From contig NZ_CABUHK010000027.1 in NCBI RefSeq assembly GCF_902491285.1, positions 1-57,322 on the forward strand: a DNA stretch of 57,322 bases, written 5' to 3'. Below, piece by piece: positions 6,037 to 16,200 of the stretch (its first letter is position 1; every line of letters begins with the position of its first letter). The notes beneath the pieces were generated by a model. It saw only the letters and a program-made list of their open reading frames with translations. It made no database searches and was not told the DNA's origin. Position numbers and translations under genes: made by a program. The stretch is from an uncultured Bacteroides sp. (GTDB lineage: Bacteria > Bacteroidota > Bacteroidia > Bacteroidales > Bacteroidaceae).

Positions 6037-8361
6037 ATGATTCGAAAAATAATAAAAGCTCTTTGGATTTTATTGGCAATTGGAGTAGTGGCTGTGGTCA
6101 CTATATTTGTTTCCATCTCGAAAGGTTGGATAGGATATATGCCGCCTGTCGAGGAGTTGGAGAATCCGAGTTATAAGTTTGCGACGGAGATTTTCTCTGA
6201 GGATGACAAAGTGCTGGGTACTTGGTCTTACAGTAAGGAAAATCGCGTATATACTGCTTATAAGGAACTCTCTCCAAATATAATTAATGCATTGATTGCT
6301 ACGGAAGATGTTCGTTTCGTCGAACATTCGGGTATTGATGCCAAAGCATTGTTCCGTGCATTTGTAAAGCGTGGTTTGATGTTTCAGAAAAATGCGGGTG
6401 GGGGTAGTACTCTGTCTCAGCAGCTTGCCAAGCAGTTGTTTACGGAAAATGTTGCCAGGAATACTCTTCAGCGCCTTTTTCAGAAACCGATTGAATGGGT
6501 GATTGCCGTGAAACTTGAACGGTATTATACCAAAGAGGAAATTCTGAGCATGTATCTTAATAAGTTTGACTTCCTGAATAATGCTGTTGGTATCAAGACG
6601 GCTGCACACACTTACTTTGGCTGCGAACCGAAAGATTTGAAACTGGAAGAAGCGGCGACTTTGGTCGGTATGTGCAAAAATCCATCGCTTTATAATCCGG
6701 TACGCTTCAACGAACGTGCTCGCGGACGTCGTAATGTGGTGCTCGAACAGATGCGCAAAGCAGGATATATCACAGAAGCTGAACGTGATTCGTTACAGGC
6801 TCTTCCGTTGAAGTTGACTTATAATCGTGTAGACCATAAAGAGGGGTTGGCTACTTACTTCCGCGAATATCTTCGTGGTGTAATGACTGCACCAAAACCG
6901 GTAAAAAGCGATTATCGTGGTTGGCAAATGCAGAAATTCTACGAAGATTCTCTTTCTTGGGAAACAAATCCGTTGTATGGATGGTGTGCGAAAAACAAGA
7001 AGAAAGACGGAACGAACTATAATATCTATACTGATGGTTTGAAGATTTATACCACCATTAACTCACGTATGCAGCAGTATGCTGAGGATGCCGTAAAAGA
7101 GCATTTGGGGGATTATCTGCAACCGGTATTCTTCAAGGAAAAAGAGGGAAGCAAGAATGCTCCTTATGCAAGATCGTTGCCGGAGAAACGGGTGGAAGAA
7201 TTACTGACTAAGGCAATGAAGCAGACTGACCGTTACCGTTTGATGAAGGAAGCGGGAGCTTCGGAACAGGAGATTCGGAAAGCATTCGACAAACCGGAAG
7301 AGATGACTGTCTTTTCATGGAAAGGGGATAAGGATACGATTATGAGCCCGATGGATTCCATCCGTTATTACAAGTCTTTCCTGCGTACAGGATTTATGTC
7401 AATGGACCCGATGAACGGACATGTGAAGGCTTATGTGGGAGGACCGAATTATGTGTATTTCCAGTATGATATGGCTATGGTAGGACGCCGTCAGGTGGGA
7501 TCTACTATCAAACCTTATTTGTACACTTTGGCTATGGAGAATAATTTCTCTCCTTGCGACTTGGTGCGTCACGTAGAGCAGACATTGATTGATGAAAACG
7601 GAACTCCATGGTCACCACGTAATGCCAACAACAAGCGTTATGGAGAAATGGTAACTTTGAAATGGGGATTGGCTAATTCCGATAACTGGATTTCTGCTTA
7701 CTTGATGGGTAAGCTGAATCCATATAATTTGGTGAGACTGATTCATAGTTTTGGTGTACGTAATAAAGCTATCGACCCGGTTGTTTCTCTTTGTCTCGGT
7801 CCTTGTGAAATTTCTGTCGGCGAAATGGTGAGTGCTTATACTGCTTTTGCCAATAAGGGGATTCGTGTAGCTCCGTTATTTGTCACTCGTATCGAAGACA
7901 GTGACGGGAATGTGATTTCTACATTTGCCCCCCAAATGGAAGAAGTGATCAGTGTTTCGAGTGCCTACAAAATGCTTGTTATGCTTCGTGCCGTTATCAA
8001 TGAAGGAACGGGCGGACGTGTGCGTCGCTATGGTATCATTGCTGATATGGGTGGAAAGACAGGAACAACCAATGACAATTCCGATGCTTGGTTTATGGGA
8101 TTCACGCCTTCGCTGGTATCCGGCTGTTGGGTAGGGGGGGATGAACGCGATATCCACTTCGGTAGAATGACATATGGTCAGGGAGCTGCTGCCGCACTGC
8201 CTATTTGGGCAATCTATATGAAGAAAGTATATGATGATCCGACTTTGGGATATGACCAGCAAGAAAAATTTAAACTTCCTGAGGGATTTGATCCTTGTGC
8301 CGGTTCGGAAACTTCAAATGGTGAAGTGGAAGAAATTGGATTGGATGATTTGTTTAACTAA
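6037..8361 (+). CDS. mrcA: Bifunctional penicillin-binding protein 1A
   Basis: This 774-residue class A PBP polymerises and cross-links peptidoglycan in the periplasm. It has one N-terminal membrane anchor (about residues 7-28). The GT51 glycosyltransferase domain follows, with ATEDVRFVEHSGID (catalytic Glu near 90) and GGGSTLSQQLAKQLF. The transpeptidase domain has GSTIKPYLYTLAM (active Ser near 488), SDN in LANSDNWIS, and KTGTTNDN near 673. All three transpeptidase motifs are present, so both activities should be intact. It is first in an operon with a 15-nt gap to the folK-like gene. The symbol is by family; ponA would serve equally. Confidence 0.95.
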   Translation: MIRKIIKALWILLAIGVVAVVTIFVSISKGWIGYMPPVEELENPSYKFATEIFSEDDKVLGTWSYSKENRVYTAYKELSPNIINALIATEDVRFVEHSGIDAKALFRAFVKRGLMFQKNAGGGSTLSQQLAKQLFTENVARNTLQRLFQKPIEWVIAVKLERYYTKEEILSMYLNKFDFLNNAVGIKTAAHTYFGCEPKDLKLEEAATLVGMCKNPSLYNPVRFNERARGRRNVVLEQMRKAGYITEAERDSLQALPLKLTYNRVDHKEGLATYFREYLRGVMTAPKPVKSDYRGWQMQKFYEDSLSWETNPLYGWCAKNKKKDGTNYNIYTDGLKIYTTINSRMQQYAEDAVKEHLGDYLQPVFFKEKEGSKNAPYARSLPEKRVEELLTKAMKQTDRYRLMKEAGASEQEIRKAFDKPEEMTVFSWKGDKDTIMSPMDSIRYYKSFLRTGFMSMDPMNGHVKAYVGGPNYVYFQYDMAMVGRRQVGSTIKPYLYTLAMENNFSPCDLVRHVEQTLIDENGTPWSPRNANNKRYGEMVTLKWGLANSDNWISAYLMGKLNPYNLVRLIHSFGVRNKAIDPVVSLCLGPCEISVGEMVSAYTAFANKGIRVAPLFVTRIEDSDGNVISTFAPQMEEVISVSSAYKMLVMLRAVINEGTGGRVRRYGIIADMGGKTGTTNDNSDAWFMGFTPSLVSGCWVGGDERDIHFGRMTYGQGAAAALPIWAIYMKKVYDDPTLGYDQQEKFKLPEGFDPCAGSETSNGEVEEIGLDDLFN

Positions 8362-8376
8362 TCTTCGTTTCCAATC

Positions 8377-8745
8377 ATGCATAAGTGTATTATCTGTATT
8401 GGAAGTAACTATAACCGGAAGGAAAATCTGCTTTTTGCACGGCAAAAGTTAGCGGATTTGTTTCCTTCCATTCGCTTCACGTCCGAGCAGGAAACACAAC
8501 CTTTGTTTTTCAAAAGTCCGGCGTTGTTTTCCAATCAGGTAGCGCAGTTCTTTTCCGAATCAGAGGAAGAGAAAGTGAGGAAGGAACTGAAAGCGATTGA
8601 ACAGTCTGCCGGCCGTCGTCCGGGAGATAAGAAAGAAGAAAAAGTTTGCCTGGATATTGATTTGCTTACTTTTGACGACCGGGTGCTGAAACCCGAAGAC
8701 CTGAAAAGGGAGTATATCTTGAAGGGATTAGAAGAATTAAAATAG
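8377..8745 (+). CDS. folK: HPPK-like 6-hydroxymethyldihydropterin pyrophosphokinase, short form
   Basis: The protein starts MHKCIICIGSNYNRKENLLFARQKL, the IGSN...N..A..L entry of HPPK, and ends with CLDIDLLTFDDRVLKPEDLKREYIL, matching the HPPK DLDLLLY/D...L..PHP..H.R.FVL region. It has 122 residues against about 160 for typical FolK, and the final PHP/HxRxF substrate-binding segment is altered to EDLKREYIL. It may be a divergent but active HPPK or a paralogue with another role. Spacing of 15 nt before and 8 nt after places it in the PBP1A-kdsB operon. The symbol is tentative. Confidence 0.7.
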   Translation: MHKCIICIGSNYNRKENLLFARQKLADLFPSIRFTSEQETQPLFFKSPALFSNQVAQFFSESEEEKVRKELKAIEQSAGRRPGDKKEEKVCLDIDLLTFDDRVLKPEDLKREYILKGLEELK

Positions 8746-8753
8746 ATTCAGAT

Positions 8754-9506
8754 ATGAAATTTCTCGGAATAATACCTGCCCGTTATGCATCCACGCGTTT
8801 CCCAGCGAAACCGTTGGCTATCCTGGGTGGGAAAACAGTGATACAACGTGTATATGAACAAGTAGCAGGTGTCTTGGATGATGCTTATGTAGCCACTGAC
8901 GATGAGCGGATTGAAGCGGCAGTAAAAGCTTTCGGCGGTAAGGTAGTTATGACTTCTGTCCATCATAAAAGCGGTACGGACCGTTGTTACGAAGCCTGTA
9001 CCAAGATTGGTGGTGATTTTGATGTCGTAGTCAATATACAGGGAGACGAGCCTTTTGTCCAGCCTTCGCAGTTAAATGCTGTAAAAGTTTGTTTTGAAGA
9101 CCCGACTACGCAAATTGCTACATTGGTGAAACCTTTCACTGCCGATGAACCGTTTGCCGTACTCGAAAATGTGAATTCACCGAAAGTGGTAGTCAATACA
9201 AACTGGAACGCACTTTACTTCAGCCGTTCTATTATCCCTTATCAACGTAATGCTGAAAAACAGGATTGGCTGAAAGGACATACTTATTATAAACATATCG
9301 GTTTGTATGCTTATCGCACGGAGGTGTTGAAAGAGATTACCGATCTGCCGCAATCTTCTCTTGAAATAGCCGAATCATTGGAACAGCTTCGCTGGCTGGA
9401 AAACGGATACAAGATAAAGGTCGGTATCAGTGATGTGGAAACGATTGGAATTGACACTCCTCAGGACTTGGAACGTGCAGAGGAATTTTTGAAGAACAGG
9501 GGATAA
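8754..9506 (+). CDS. kdsB: CMP-KDO synthetase (3-deoxy-manno-octulosonate cytidylyltransferase)
   Basis: This 250-residue enzyme activates KDO with CTP for transfer to lipid A. The N-terminus FLGIIPARYASTRFPAKPLA is the nucleotide-binding signature, followed by YVATDDERI, the metal-binding VVNIQGDEPFVQP, and KHIGLYAYR. Length and motif order are exactly those of KdsB. The gene sits between the folK-like gene (8 nt) and the M16 gene (4 nt), so translation is likely coupled across an envelope-biogenesis operon. Confidence 0.97.
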   Translation: MKFLGIIPARYASTRFPAKPLAILGGKTVIQRVYEQVAGVLDDAYVATDDERIEAAVKAFGGKVVMTSVHHKSGTDRCYEACTKIGGDFDVVVNIQGDEPFVQPSQLNAVKVCFEDPTTQIATLVKPFTADEPFAVLENVNSPKVVVNTNWNALYFSRSIIPYQRNAEKQDWLKGHTYYKHIGLYAYRTEVLKEITDLPQSSLEIAESLEQLRWLENGYKIKVGISDVETIGIDTPQDLERAEEFLKNRG

Positions 9507-9510
9507 TCTT

Positions 9511-10794
9511 ATGAATCGAACGATACAGCCTGAAATACAAACTCTGAAAAATTTCCGGGTACTTACTCCTGTTCGGACTTCTTTGCCGAATGGTATTCCG
9601 CTGACCGTTATCAATGCCGGTGAGCAGGATGTGGTACGTATGGACATACTTTTTGCCGGAGGTCGTTGGCAGCAGTCGCAGAAACTGCAAGCTTTGTTTA
9701 CCAACCGGATGCTTCGCGAAGGTACTGTGAAATATACGGCAGCTACCATTGCCGGGAAACTGGATTATTATGGCTCGTGGCTTGAACTGTCCAGCTCTTC
9801 GGAGTATGCTTATATTACGGTTTATTCGCTGAATAAGTATTTGGCGAGAACGTTAGAAGTAGTGGAATCCATGATTAAAGAACCACTCTTTCCTGAAAAA
9901 GAACTGCGGACTATCTTGGATACGAATATCCAACAGTATCTGGTTAATACATCCAAAGTAGATTTCCTGGCGCATCGCAGTCTGTTGAAGTCTCTTTACG
10001 GGGAACATCATCCATGTGGAAAAATAGTAATGGAGAGGGATTACCATACCATTACTCCGGATGTTCTTCGTGATTTCTATGAGAGGTATTATCATTCGGG
10101 CAATTGCTCTATTTTTCTTTCCGGCAAGGTGACGGAAGATATTATCCGTCGGGTAACGGATACTTTCGGAGTTCCGTTCGGACAGCATCAATTACAGATG
10201 CCGAAAGTAAGTTTTCCTTTTGCTGCCGTTCCCGAAAAGAGGATTTTTACAGAGCGTGAAGATGCTATGCAGAGTGCGGTGAAAATGGGATGTACCACTG
10301 TCACTCGTGAACATCCGGATTATCCGAAACTGCGGGTGCTGATGACTTTGTTCGGCGGTTATTTCGGTAGCCGTCTGATGTCTAATATCCGCGAAGAAAA
10401 GGGGTATACTTATGGTATTTCGGCTGGTATCATGTTTTATCCGGATAGTGGGGTGTTGATTGTTTCGACGGAAACGGATAATGAATATGTGGAGCCGTTG
10501 ATACAGGAAGTGTATCACGAGATAGACCGGTTACATCAGGAACAGGTGTCGGTTGAGGAACTGACGATGGTGCGTAACTATATGTTGGGTGAGATGTGCC
10601 GTAGCTACGAGTCGCCTTTCTCACTCTCGGACGCATGGATATTTATTGCTACTTCCGGTTTGGATGATGATTATTTCTCACGTTCTCTGCATGCGGTAAA
10701 TGAGATTACACCTGCGGAAATACAGGATTTGGCACAGCGTTATTTGTGCAAAGAGACATTAAAAGAGGTCATCGCAGGTAAAAAGTTGTCATAA
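9511..10794 (+). CDS. M16-family peptidase homologue lacking the zinc motif
   Basis: This 427-residue protein has the two-domain M16B fold: LFAGGRWQQ and SSSEYAYITVYSLNKYLARTLEVVESM in the N-half, and GGYFGSRLMSNIREEKGYTYG (near 282-302) in the C-half. At the position where active enzymes have HxxEH (usually H-F-L-E-H-M), this one reads LFTNRMLREG at about 62-72, so the zinc ligands are absent. The C-terminal Arg/Tyr substrate-binding region is kept. Active M16B enzymes often pair with such an inactive subunit, but no partner is in the window. No signal peptide is evident. It is last in its operon, 4 nt after kdsB. Confidence 0.88.
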   Translation: MNRTIQPEIQTLKNFRVLTPVRTSLPNGIPLTVINAGEQDVVRMDILFAGGRWQQSQKLQALFTNRMLREGTVKYTAATIAGKLDYYGSWLELSSSSEYAYITVYSLNKYLARTLEVVESMIKEPLFPEKELRTILDTNIQQYLVNTSKVDFLAHRSLLKSLYGEHHPCGKIVMERDYHTITPDVLRDFYERYYHSGNCSIFLSGKVTEDIIRRVTDTFGVPFGQHQLQMPKVSFPFAAVPEKRIFTEREDAMQSAVKMGCTTVTREHPDYPKLRVLMTLFGGYFGSRLMSNIREEKGYTYGISAGIMFYPDSGVLIVSTETDNEYVEPLIQEVYHEIDRLHQEQVSVEELTMVRNYMLGEMCRSYESPFSLSDAWIFIATSGLDDDYFSRSLHAVNEITPAEIQDLAQRYLCKETLKEVIAGKKLS

Positions 10795-10832
10795 TTTGCT
10801 TTCCGGTAGGGGGATTTATGGGAGAGAAATTG

Positions 10833-10840
10833 TATCTTTG
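10833..10840 (+). promoter_or_regulatory. Bacteroides -7 box TATCTTTG
   Basis: Exact TAnnTTTG match 39 nt before the MORN protein start, in the 85-nt spacer after the M16 gene. Confidence 0.6.
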
Positions 10841-10879
10841 TCCAAATTGTAAATCTAAAAAGAGTAACTACTAAAATAA

Positions 10880-12049
10880 ATGAGGAAATATCTATATACT
10901 ACACTTTTATTGGCTCTCCTTACACAAGCGGGAGCAATGGCACAAGAAAATGAAGGAAAAAAAGGCGGATTTTTCGGAAAAATAAAGGATACATTCTCTA
11001 CTGATATAAAGATTGGCAACTATACTTTTAAGGATGGTAGCGTCTATACAGGTGAAATGAAAGGACGCAAGCCGAATGGAAAAGGAAAGACGGTCTTTAA
11101 AAACGGTGATGTCTATGAAGGAGAATATATAAAGGGAAAACGTGAAGGTTACGGTATCTATCTGTTTCCCGACGGAGAAAAATACGAAGGACAATGGTTT
11201 CAGGACCAGCAGCATGGAAAAGGTATTTATTATTTCATGAATAATAACCGTTATGACGGTATGTGGTTTCAGGACTATCAGCATGGTGAAGGTACAATGT
11301 ATTATCATAATGGCGACTTGTATGTAGGTAACTGGGAGAATGATAAACGTGAAGGTAAAGGTACTTATACTTGGGCGAATGGAGCAAAATATACGGGTCA
11401 CTGGAAGAACGACAAGAAAAACGGTAAAGGTACCATGAACTGGGATGATGGCTGTAAGTATGAAGGTGACTGGAAAGATGATGTCCGCCACGGCAAGGGG
11501 GTATTTGAGTATACCAACGGAGATAAATACGAGGGTGACTGGGCGGATGATATCCAACATGGCAAAGGTACGTACTTCTTCCATACGGGCGACCGTTATG
11601 AAGGGTCTTATCTTTTAGGCGAACGTACCGGCGAAGGTGTTTATTATCATGCCAACGGTGACAAATACGTGGGAAATTTCAAAGACGGTATGCAAGACGG
11701 CAAAGGTACTTTTACCTGGGCGAATGGAGCTGTGTACGAAGGTGACTGGAAAAATAACAGGCGTGACGGAAAGGGTGTCTACAAATGGAGCAATGGTGAT
11801 GTTTATGAAGGTGACTGGAAGGACAACCGTCCGAATGGTCAAGGTACTTTAAAGACTGTCGCAGGTATGCAATATAAAGGTGGTTTTGTTGATGGATTGG
11901 AAGAGGGGCAGGGTGTGCAGGTCGACAAAGATGGCAACCGCTTTGACGGATTTTTCAAACAAGGAAAGAAGGACGGTCCTTTTGTAGAGACTGATAAGGA
12001 CGGAAAGGTCATCAAGAAAGGAACCTATAAATTAGGAAGACTGCAATAA
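10880..12049 (+). CDS. Exported MORN-repeat protein with 14 repeats
   Basis: A signal peptide (MRKYLYTTLLLALLTQAGAM, cleavage near AMA-Q) is followed by a short KGGFFGKIKD segment and 14 consecutive 23-residue MORN units, from about residue 54 to 375, with consensus YEGDWKDGKRHGKGTYTWANGD. MORN repeats form an elongated beta-sheet and often bind lipids or proteins. There is no catalytic domain, so this is probably a periplasmic or surface scaffold. The gene has its own promoter and ends at a strong bidirectional terminator. The 69-nt DNA periodicity creates long spurious antisense frames, which I leave out. Confidence 0.88.
   Translation: MRKYLYTTLLLALLTQAGAMAQENEGKKGGFFGKIKDTFSTDIKIGNYTFKDGSVYTGEMKGRKPNGKGKTVFKNGDVYEGEYIKGKREGYGIYLFPDGEKYEGQWFQDQQHGKGIYYFMNNNRYDGMWFQDYQHGEGTMYYHNGDLYVGNWENDKREGKGTYTWANGAKYTGHWKNDKKNGKGTMNWDDGCKYEGDWKDDVRHGKGVFEYTNGDKYEGDWADDIQHGKGTYFFHTGDRYEGSYLLGERTGEGVYYHANGDKYVGNFKDGMQDGKGTFTWANGAVYEGDWKNNRRDGKGVYKWSNGDVYEGDWKDNRPNGQGTLKTVAGMQYKGGFVDGLEEGQGVQVDKDGNRFDGFFKQGKKDGPFVETDKDGKVIKKGTYKLGRLQ
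11036..12010 (+). repeat. Tandem 69-nt coding repeat (14 units)
   Basis: The MORN-encoding part of the gene repeats every 69 nt with diverged units. Short stretches such as GAAGGTGACTGGAA and AACGGTGA recur in phase. Unit number could vary between strains by recombination. Confidence 0.75.
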
Positions 12050-12065
12050 AAGATATAAAGTAAAG

Positions 12066-12114
12066 AAAACGGTGAACAAGTTGCGCTATGCAAGACTTGT
12101 TCACCGTTTTTTTA
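12066..12114. terminator. Bidirectional terminator between MORN gene and prs
   Basis: A perfect 16-bp stem (AAAACGGTGAACAAGT at 12066-12081 with 12095-12110) encloses a 13-nt loop and is followed by TTTTTTT on the plus strand. A flanking A-run gives a U-tract on the minus strand. It serves both convergent genes. Confidence 0.92.
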
Positions 12115-12132
12115 TTAACGAAATTTGTTCGC

Positions 12133-13071
12133 TTAGATTATGTATTGTGAACTGATAGATTCGTTATTCATAACGCGTTTGATTGTTTCAGCAAACATGT
12201 CGGCAATACTCAACTGTTTTACTTTCGCGCATTTCTTAGTGTAAGGGATACTGTCGGTAAATACCATTTCCGTCAGACCGGACTCTTGCACACGGAAAGA
12301 TGCCGGATCGGACATCACACAGTGGCTGGCAATGGCACGTACAGATGCTGCACCGGCTTCCATCATGATGTTGGCAGCTTTGGTGATTGTTCCTGCTGTG
12401 TCTACAATATCGTCAACCAAGACAACATTCTTGCCTTTTACATCACCAATGATTTGCATGGAAGCAACTTCATTCGCTTTCTCGCGTGATTTGTTACAGA
12501 GTACCAATGGCACACCAAGGTATTTGGAGAAAGTGCTGGCACGTTTTGAACCACCTACGTCCGGTGTGGCAATCACCAGTTCTTCCAATTGCAATGACTG
12601 GATGTAGGGGAGGAACACTGCTGATGCATACAGGTGATCTACCGGGATATTGAAGAATCCCTGAATCTGGTCTGCATGCAAATCCATGGTAATCAGTCGG
12701 TCGATACCTGCAACAGAAAGCAGGTCGGCTACCAACTTAGCTCCGATGGATACACGTGGTTTGTCTTTTCTGTCCTGACGGGCCCATCCGAAATAAGGGA
12801 TTACGGCAACAACGCTCTTTGCAGATGCACGCTTTGCAGCGTCAATCATCAGGAGAAGTTCCATTAAGTTGTCTGAGTTTGGGAAAGTGGATTGAACCAA
12901 GAATACGTGTGCGCCACGAATTGACTCCTCGTATGAAACCGCAAATTCACCATCGGCAAAATGGGTTATGTTCATATTTCCCAAAGGGCAATTCAGGCTT
13001 GCGCAGATTTTTTCTGCAAGATATCTCGAGTTCGTTCCCGAGAATACCATAAAGGGTGCTTTTTCGCTCAT
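12133..13071 (-). CDS. prs: Ribose-phosphate pyrophosphokinase (PRPP synthetase)
   Basis: This 312-residue class I PRPP synthetase makes PRPP from ribose-5-phosphate and ATP for nucleotide, His and Trp synthesis. Visible motifs are FSGTNSRYLAEKI, FADGEFAVSYEESIRG (ribose-phosphate loop region), YFGWARQDRKDKPR, DLHADQIQGFFNIPVDHLYA, and the PRPP-binding VVLVDDIVDTAGTITKAA. Length and motif order are normal. It is monocistronic on the minus strand, with a TAnnTTTG box 37 nt upstream of the start. Confidence 0.97.
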   Translation of the reverse strand: MSEKAPFMVFSGTNSRYLAEKICASLNCPLGNMNITHFADGEFAVSYEESIRGAHVFLVQSTFPNSDNLMELLLMIDAAKRASAKSVVAVIPYFGWARQDRKDKPRVSIGAKLVADLLSVAGIDRLITMDLHADQIQGFFNIPVDHLYASAVFLPYIQSLQLEELVIATPDVGGSKRASTFSKYLGVPLVLCNKSREKANEVASMQIIGDVKGKNVVLVDDIVDTAGTITKAANIMMEAGAASVRAIASHCVMSDPASFRVQESGLTEMVFTDSIPYTKKCAKVKQLSIADMFAETIKRVMNNESISSQYII

Positions 13072-13107
13072 TTTGTAATAGATGTTACCTATTTGTTAAT
13101 TTGCCTG

Positions 13108-13115
13108 CAAAGGTA
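13108..13115 (-). promoter_or_regulatory. Bacteroides -7 box TACCTTTG for prs
   Basis: On the minus strand this reads TACCTTTG, a perfect TAnnTTTG match 37 nt upstream of the prs ATG. Confidence 0.65.
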
Positions 13116-13190
13116 GGAATTTCTCTTATTATTTAGAAGGACTTATTGTATAAAAAATATTTTTCTCTCCAATCTTATCGGAAATATTTG

Positions 13191-13198
13191 TAGATTTG
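13191..13198 (+). promoter_or_regulatory. Bacteroides -7 box TAGATTTG
   Basis: TAnnTTTG match 53 nt before the ATG of the double sensor kinase gene, divergent from the prs promoter about 80 nt away. A TTTG at 13187-13190 is too close to be the -33 element. Confidence 0.5.
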
Positions 13199-13250
13199 CA
13201 ATAAATAATGGAGAATATCCATTATCCGTTGTTAATTATCCGATAATAAA

Positions 13251-16200
13251 ATGAGTTCACGCTTTCCTTTATATATAATAGGTGTAGTGTTGTTCGCCTC
13301 TTTCTTTTCGTGCACTGATATGGTGCCGACCAAAGAAGTGCGTCTGATTGATTCACTGAACGGGAAAGCGTATGCTTTTCGTTACCGGAATCTTGATTCT
13401 TCCTATAGATATGCCGAACAGGCTTATCGTCAGGTAAACTTCTATAAATCGGGGAAAGCTGAAGCTTCAAATAACCTGGGATTCTGGGCTTATATGAACA
13501 TGGATTTCGATCGTGCCGAAGCCTTGCACAAAGAGGTGTACAAACTGACTAAAAACGAACTCGAACTCCTGATTGCCGACATCGGGCTGATGAAAATTTG
13601 CCAGCGAACGGCAATGAACAAAGAATTTTATGATTACCGGAACAGTGCGTTGAAGCGTATGAAGCGTATCCGTGAGGAAAGTGACTTGTTCGCCGACAGG
13701 CATGAGAAGCTTCGCCTGGATTATGCTTTTACGGAGTTCTTCATCGTTTCTTCCATTTATTACTATTATCTTCAGCAACGACAGGAAGCGGTTGCCTCGC
13801 TCAATCGGATACCGGAAGATGAAGCGTTGGCAGACACGAACCAGTTGCTTTATTATCATTATATCAAGGGTTCGGCTTCTTTGGTGGAAGCTGACAAACC
13901 GGAAGATAGAAAACTCCGTGAGTTCGATCATCTTTATTATACGTGGCGGATGGCTGTTCAGAGCAATCATCCTTATTTTGAGGGAAATGGTCTGCAGGGG
14001 CTTGCCAACCTAATGATTTCTTCCAATAACTTCGATTTTTTTCAGACAAGACGGACACATGCGTTAGAACAGTTTGACTTTCCGATAGATTCACTTTTAC
14101 CTTTACGTCTGGCACAACTTGCGCTCGAAAAATTCCGCGAATATGATGATTTATATCAGATTGCCGGGGCTTATGTGTCTATCGGAAAGTATCTGAATGT
14201 ACATGGCCGGTATTCGGAAGCGCTGGATACATTGACGAAAGCATTAAATTGTGTGAACCGGCATCATATGCTCTATTATCATAACGAGACGGATACATTG
14301 GATAAGTTATATACGTTTGCCGAAGGGGATACAACTTACACGGGTGTACCGTGGATTATGCAGGAGAACGTAAAGACTGTCCCCGAATGGATTTCGAGGA
14401 TCCGGGAACAACTGAGTGTGTCGTATGCAGGTTTGGGAATGAAGTATGCATCTGATTACAACCGGAATATATACTTGGATATTCTGAATTTTACCCGTCA
14501 GGACAAGGAGTTGGAAAGTCGTTATGTCTCACTGGAAGCCGGTTCACGGCAGATGACACTTGTTCTTTTTTTGGTGATTGTCGGGTTGGTGCTGGTGGTT
14601 ATTCTTTGGTGGTTTTTCAATAAGCGTTCCAAAATAAGAAATCAGGTTGACGTGGAACGTTTGCAACAGATTCTGGGACTTTGCCGGGATATTACTTCTT
14701 CTATTCCGATGAATGTTCCGTTGATTCAGGAAGGGATAGACCAATTGTTCGGGAAAGGGCGGATGAGACTGGATATCCCCGAAGAGGGCAAAGCGGCGCT
14801 TGTTCCTATGCATCGGCTGAATCGCGATGAAAAGGCTTTGGTGCATGTGTTGGAACCTTATATTATTTGGGCGGTCGACAATGAACAGATGGTGGAAGCA
14901 TTGAGTGACGAACGGATGAAGTTGGAAAAACAACGGTATATCTATGAGCAGCACATTGCGGGAAATAAGCGTCAGAATCTGATAAAGAAAGCTTGTATGG
15001 CTATTGTCAATGGTATCAATCCTTATATCGACCGTATTTTGAACGAGGTGCACAAGCTCACGGAGAAAGGATATATTGATGATGAAAAGATAAAGAAGGA
15101 GAAATATCAGTATATTGACGAATTGGTCACTACGATTAATGAGTATAATGATATCCTGGCTCTATGGATTAAGATGAAGCAGGGAACGTTGAGCTTGAAT
15201 ATCGAAACGTTCAGCCTTGACGAACTGTTTGAGTTGTTGGGAAAAGGACGGCGTTCCTTTGAGATGAAAAAGCAGACGCTGGAGATTGAGCCGACCGCCG
15301 TTATGGTGAAAGCAGACCGGGCACTGACTCTGTTTATGATTAATACGCTGGCGGAGAATGCCCGTAAATATACTCCGGAAGGAGGTATTATTAAAGTTTA
15401 TGCACATACTACGGATACATATGTGGAGATTTCTGTGGAAGATAACGGAAGAGGAATTTCGGAAGAAGATGTGGCGTGTATCATAGGTGAGAAAGTATAT
15501 GACTCGCGTGTGATTGGCATCAAGAATGCGGAGAATCCGGAAGAATTAAAAGAAAATAAAGGCAGTGGTTTCGGATTGATGAATTGTAAGGGAATCATTG
15601 AGAAATATAAGAAAACCAATGAACTGTTCCGGGTGTGTACTTTTAATGTGGAAAGTGAACTAGGAAAAGGAAGTCGTTTTTATTTCCGTTTGCCTTTGGG
15701 AGTGCGTAAGGTGCTCGGGATATTGCTTTGCTTGTTGCTTCCTATGGGAATGGTATCTTGCCAGCATGATCCGATTCAGCCTACGTTGCAGGGGGAAGAT
15801 TCGATAGTGGTAGCTACGGACTCTATTTATGAGGATTTGCTGGATGCTGCGTCGGACTATGCCAATGCAGCGTATTTTGCCAATGTAGATGAGAATTACG
15901 AGCTTGCTTTGCAATATGTGGATTCTGCCATGTTGTTGCTGAACGAGCATTATGAGAAATATGCGCGTCCCGGACGTCCGCATCGTTATATGAAACTTGT
16001 AGGTACGGGAATACCTGCTGAAATCAGTTGGTGGAACGAATTGTTTGATTCGGATTATCATGTGATTCTGGACATAAGAAATGAAGCAGCGGTTGCTTTT
16101 TTGGCCTTGAAACAACTGGATGCATACAGTTATAATAATTCGGCTTTTACGGATTTGTATAAGTTGCAGGGAGAAGACCAGACATTGGAAGCATACTGCA

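Noticed and set aside
10907..11584. 225-codon minus-strand frame with repetitive protein sequence
   Set aside because: It is the mirror of the MORN repeats; the periodic DNA keeps the opposite frame open.
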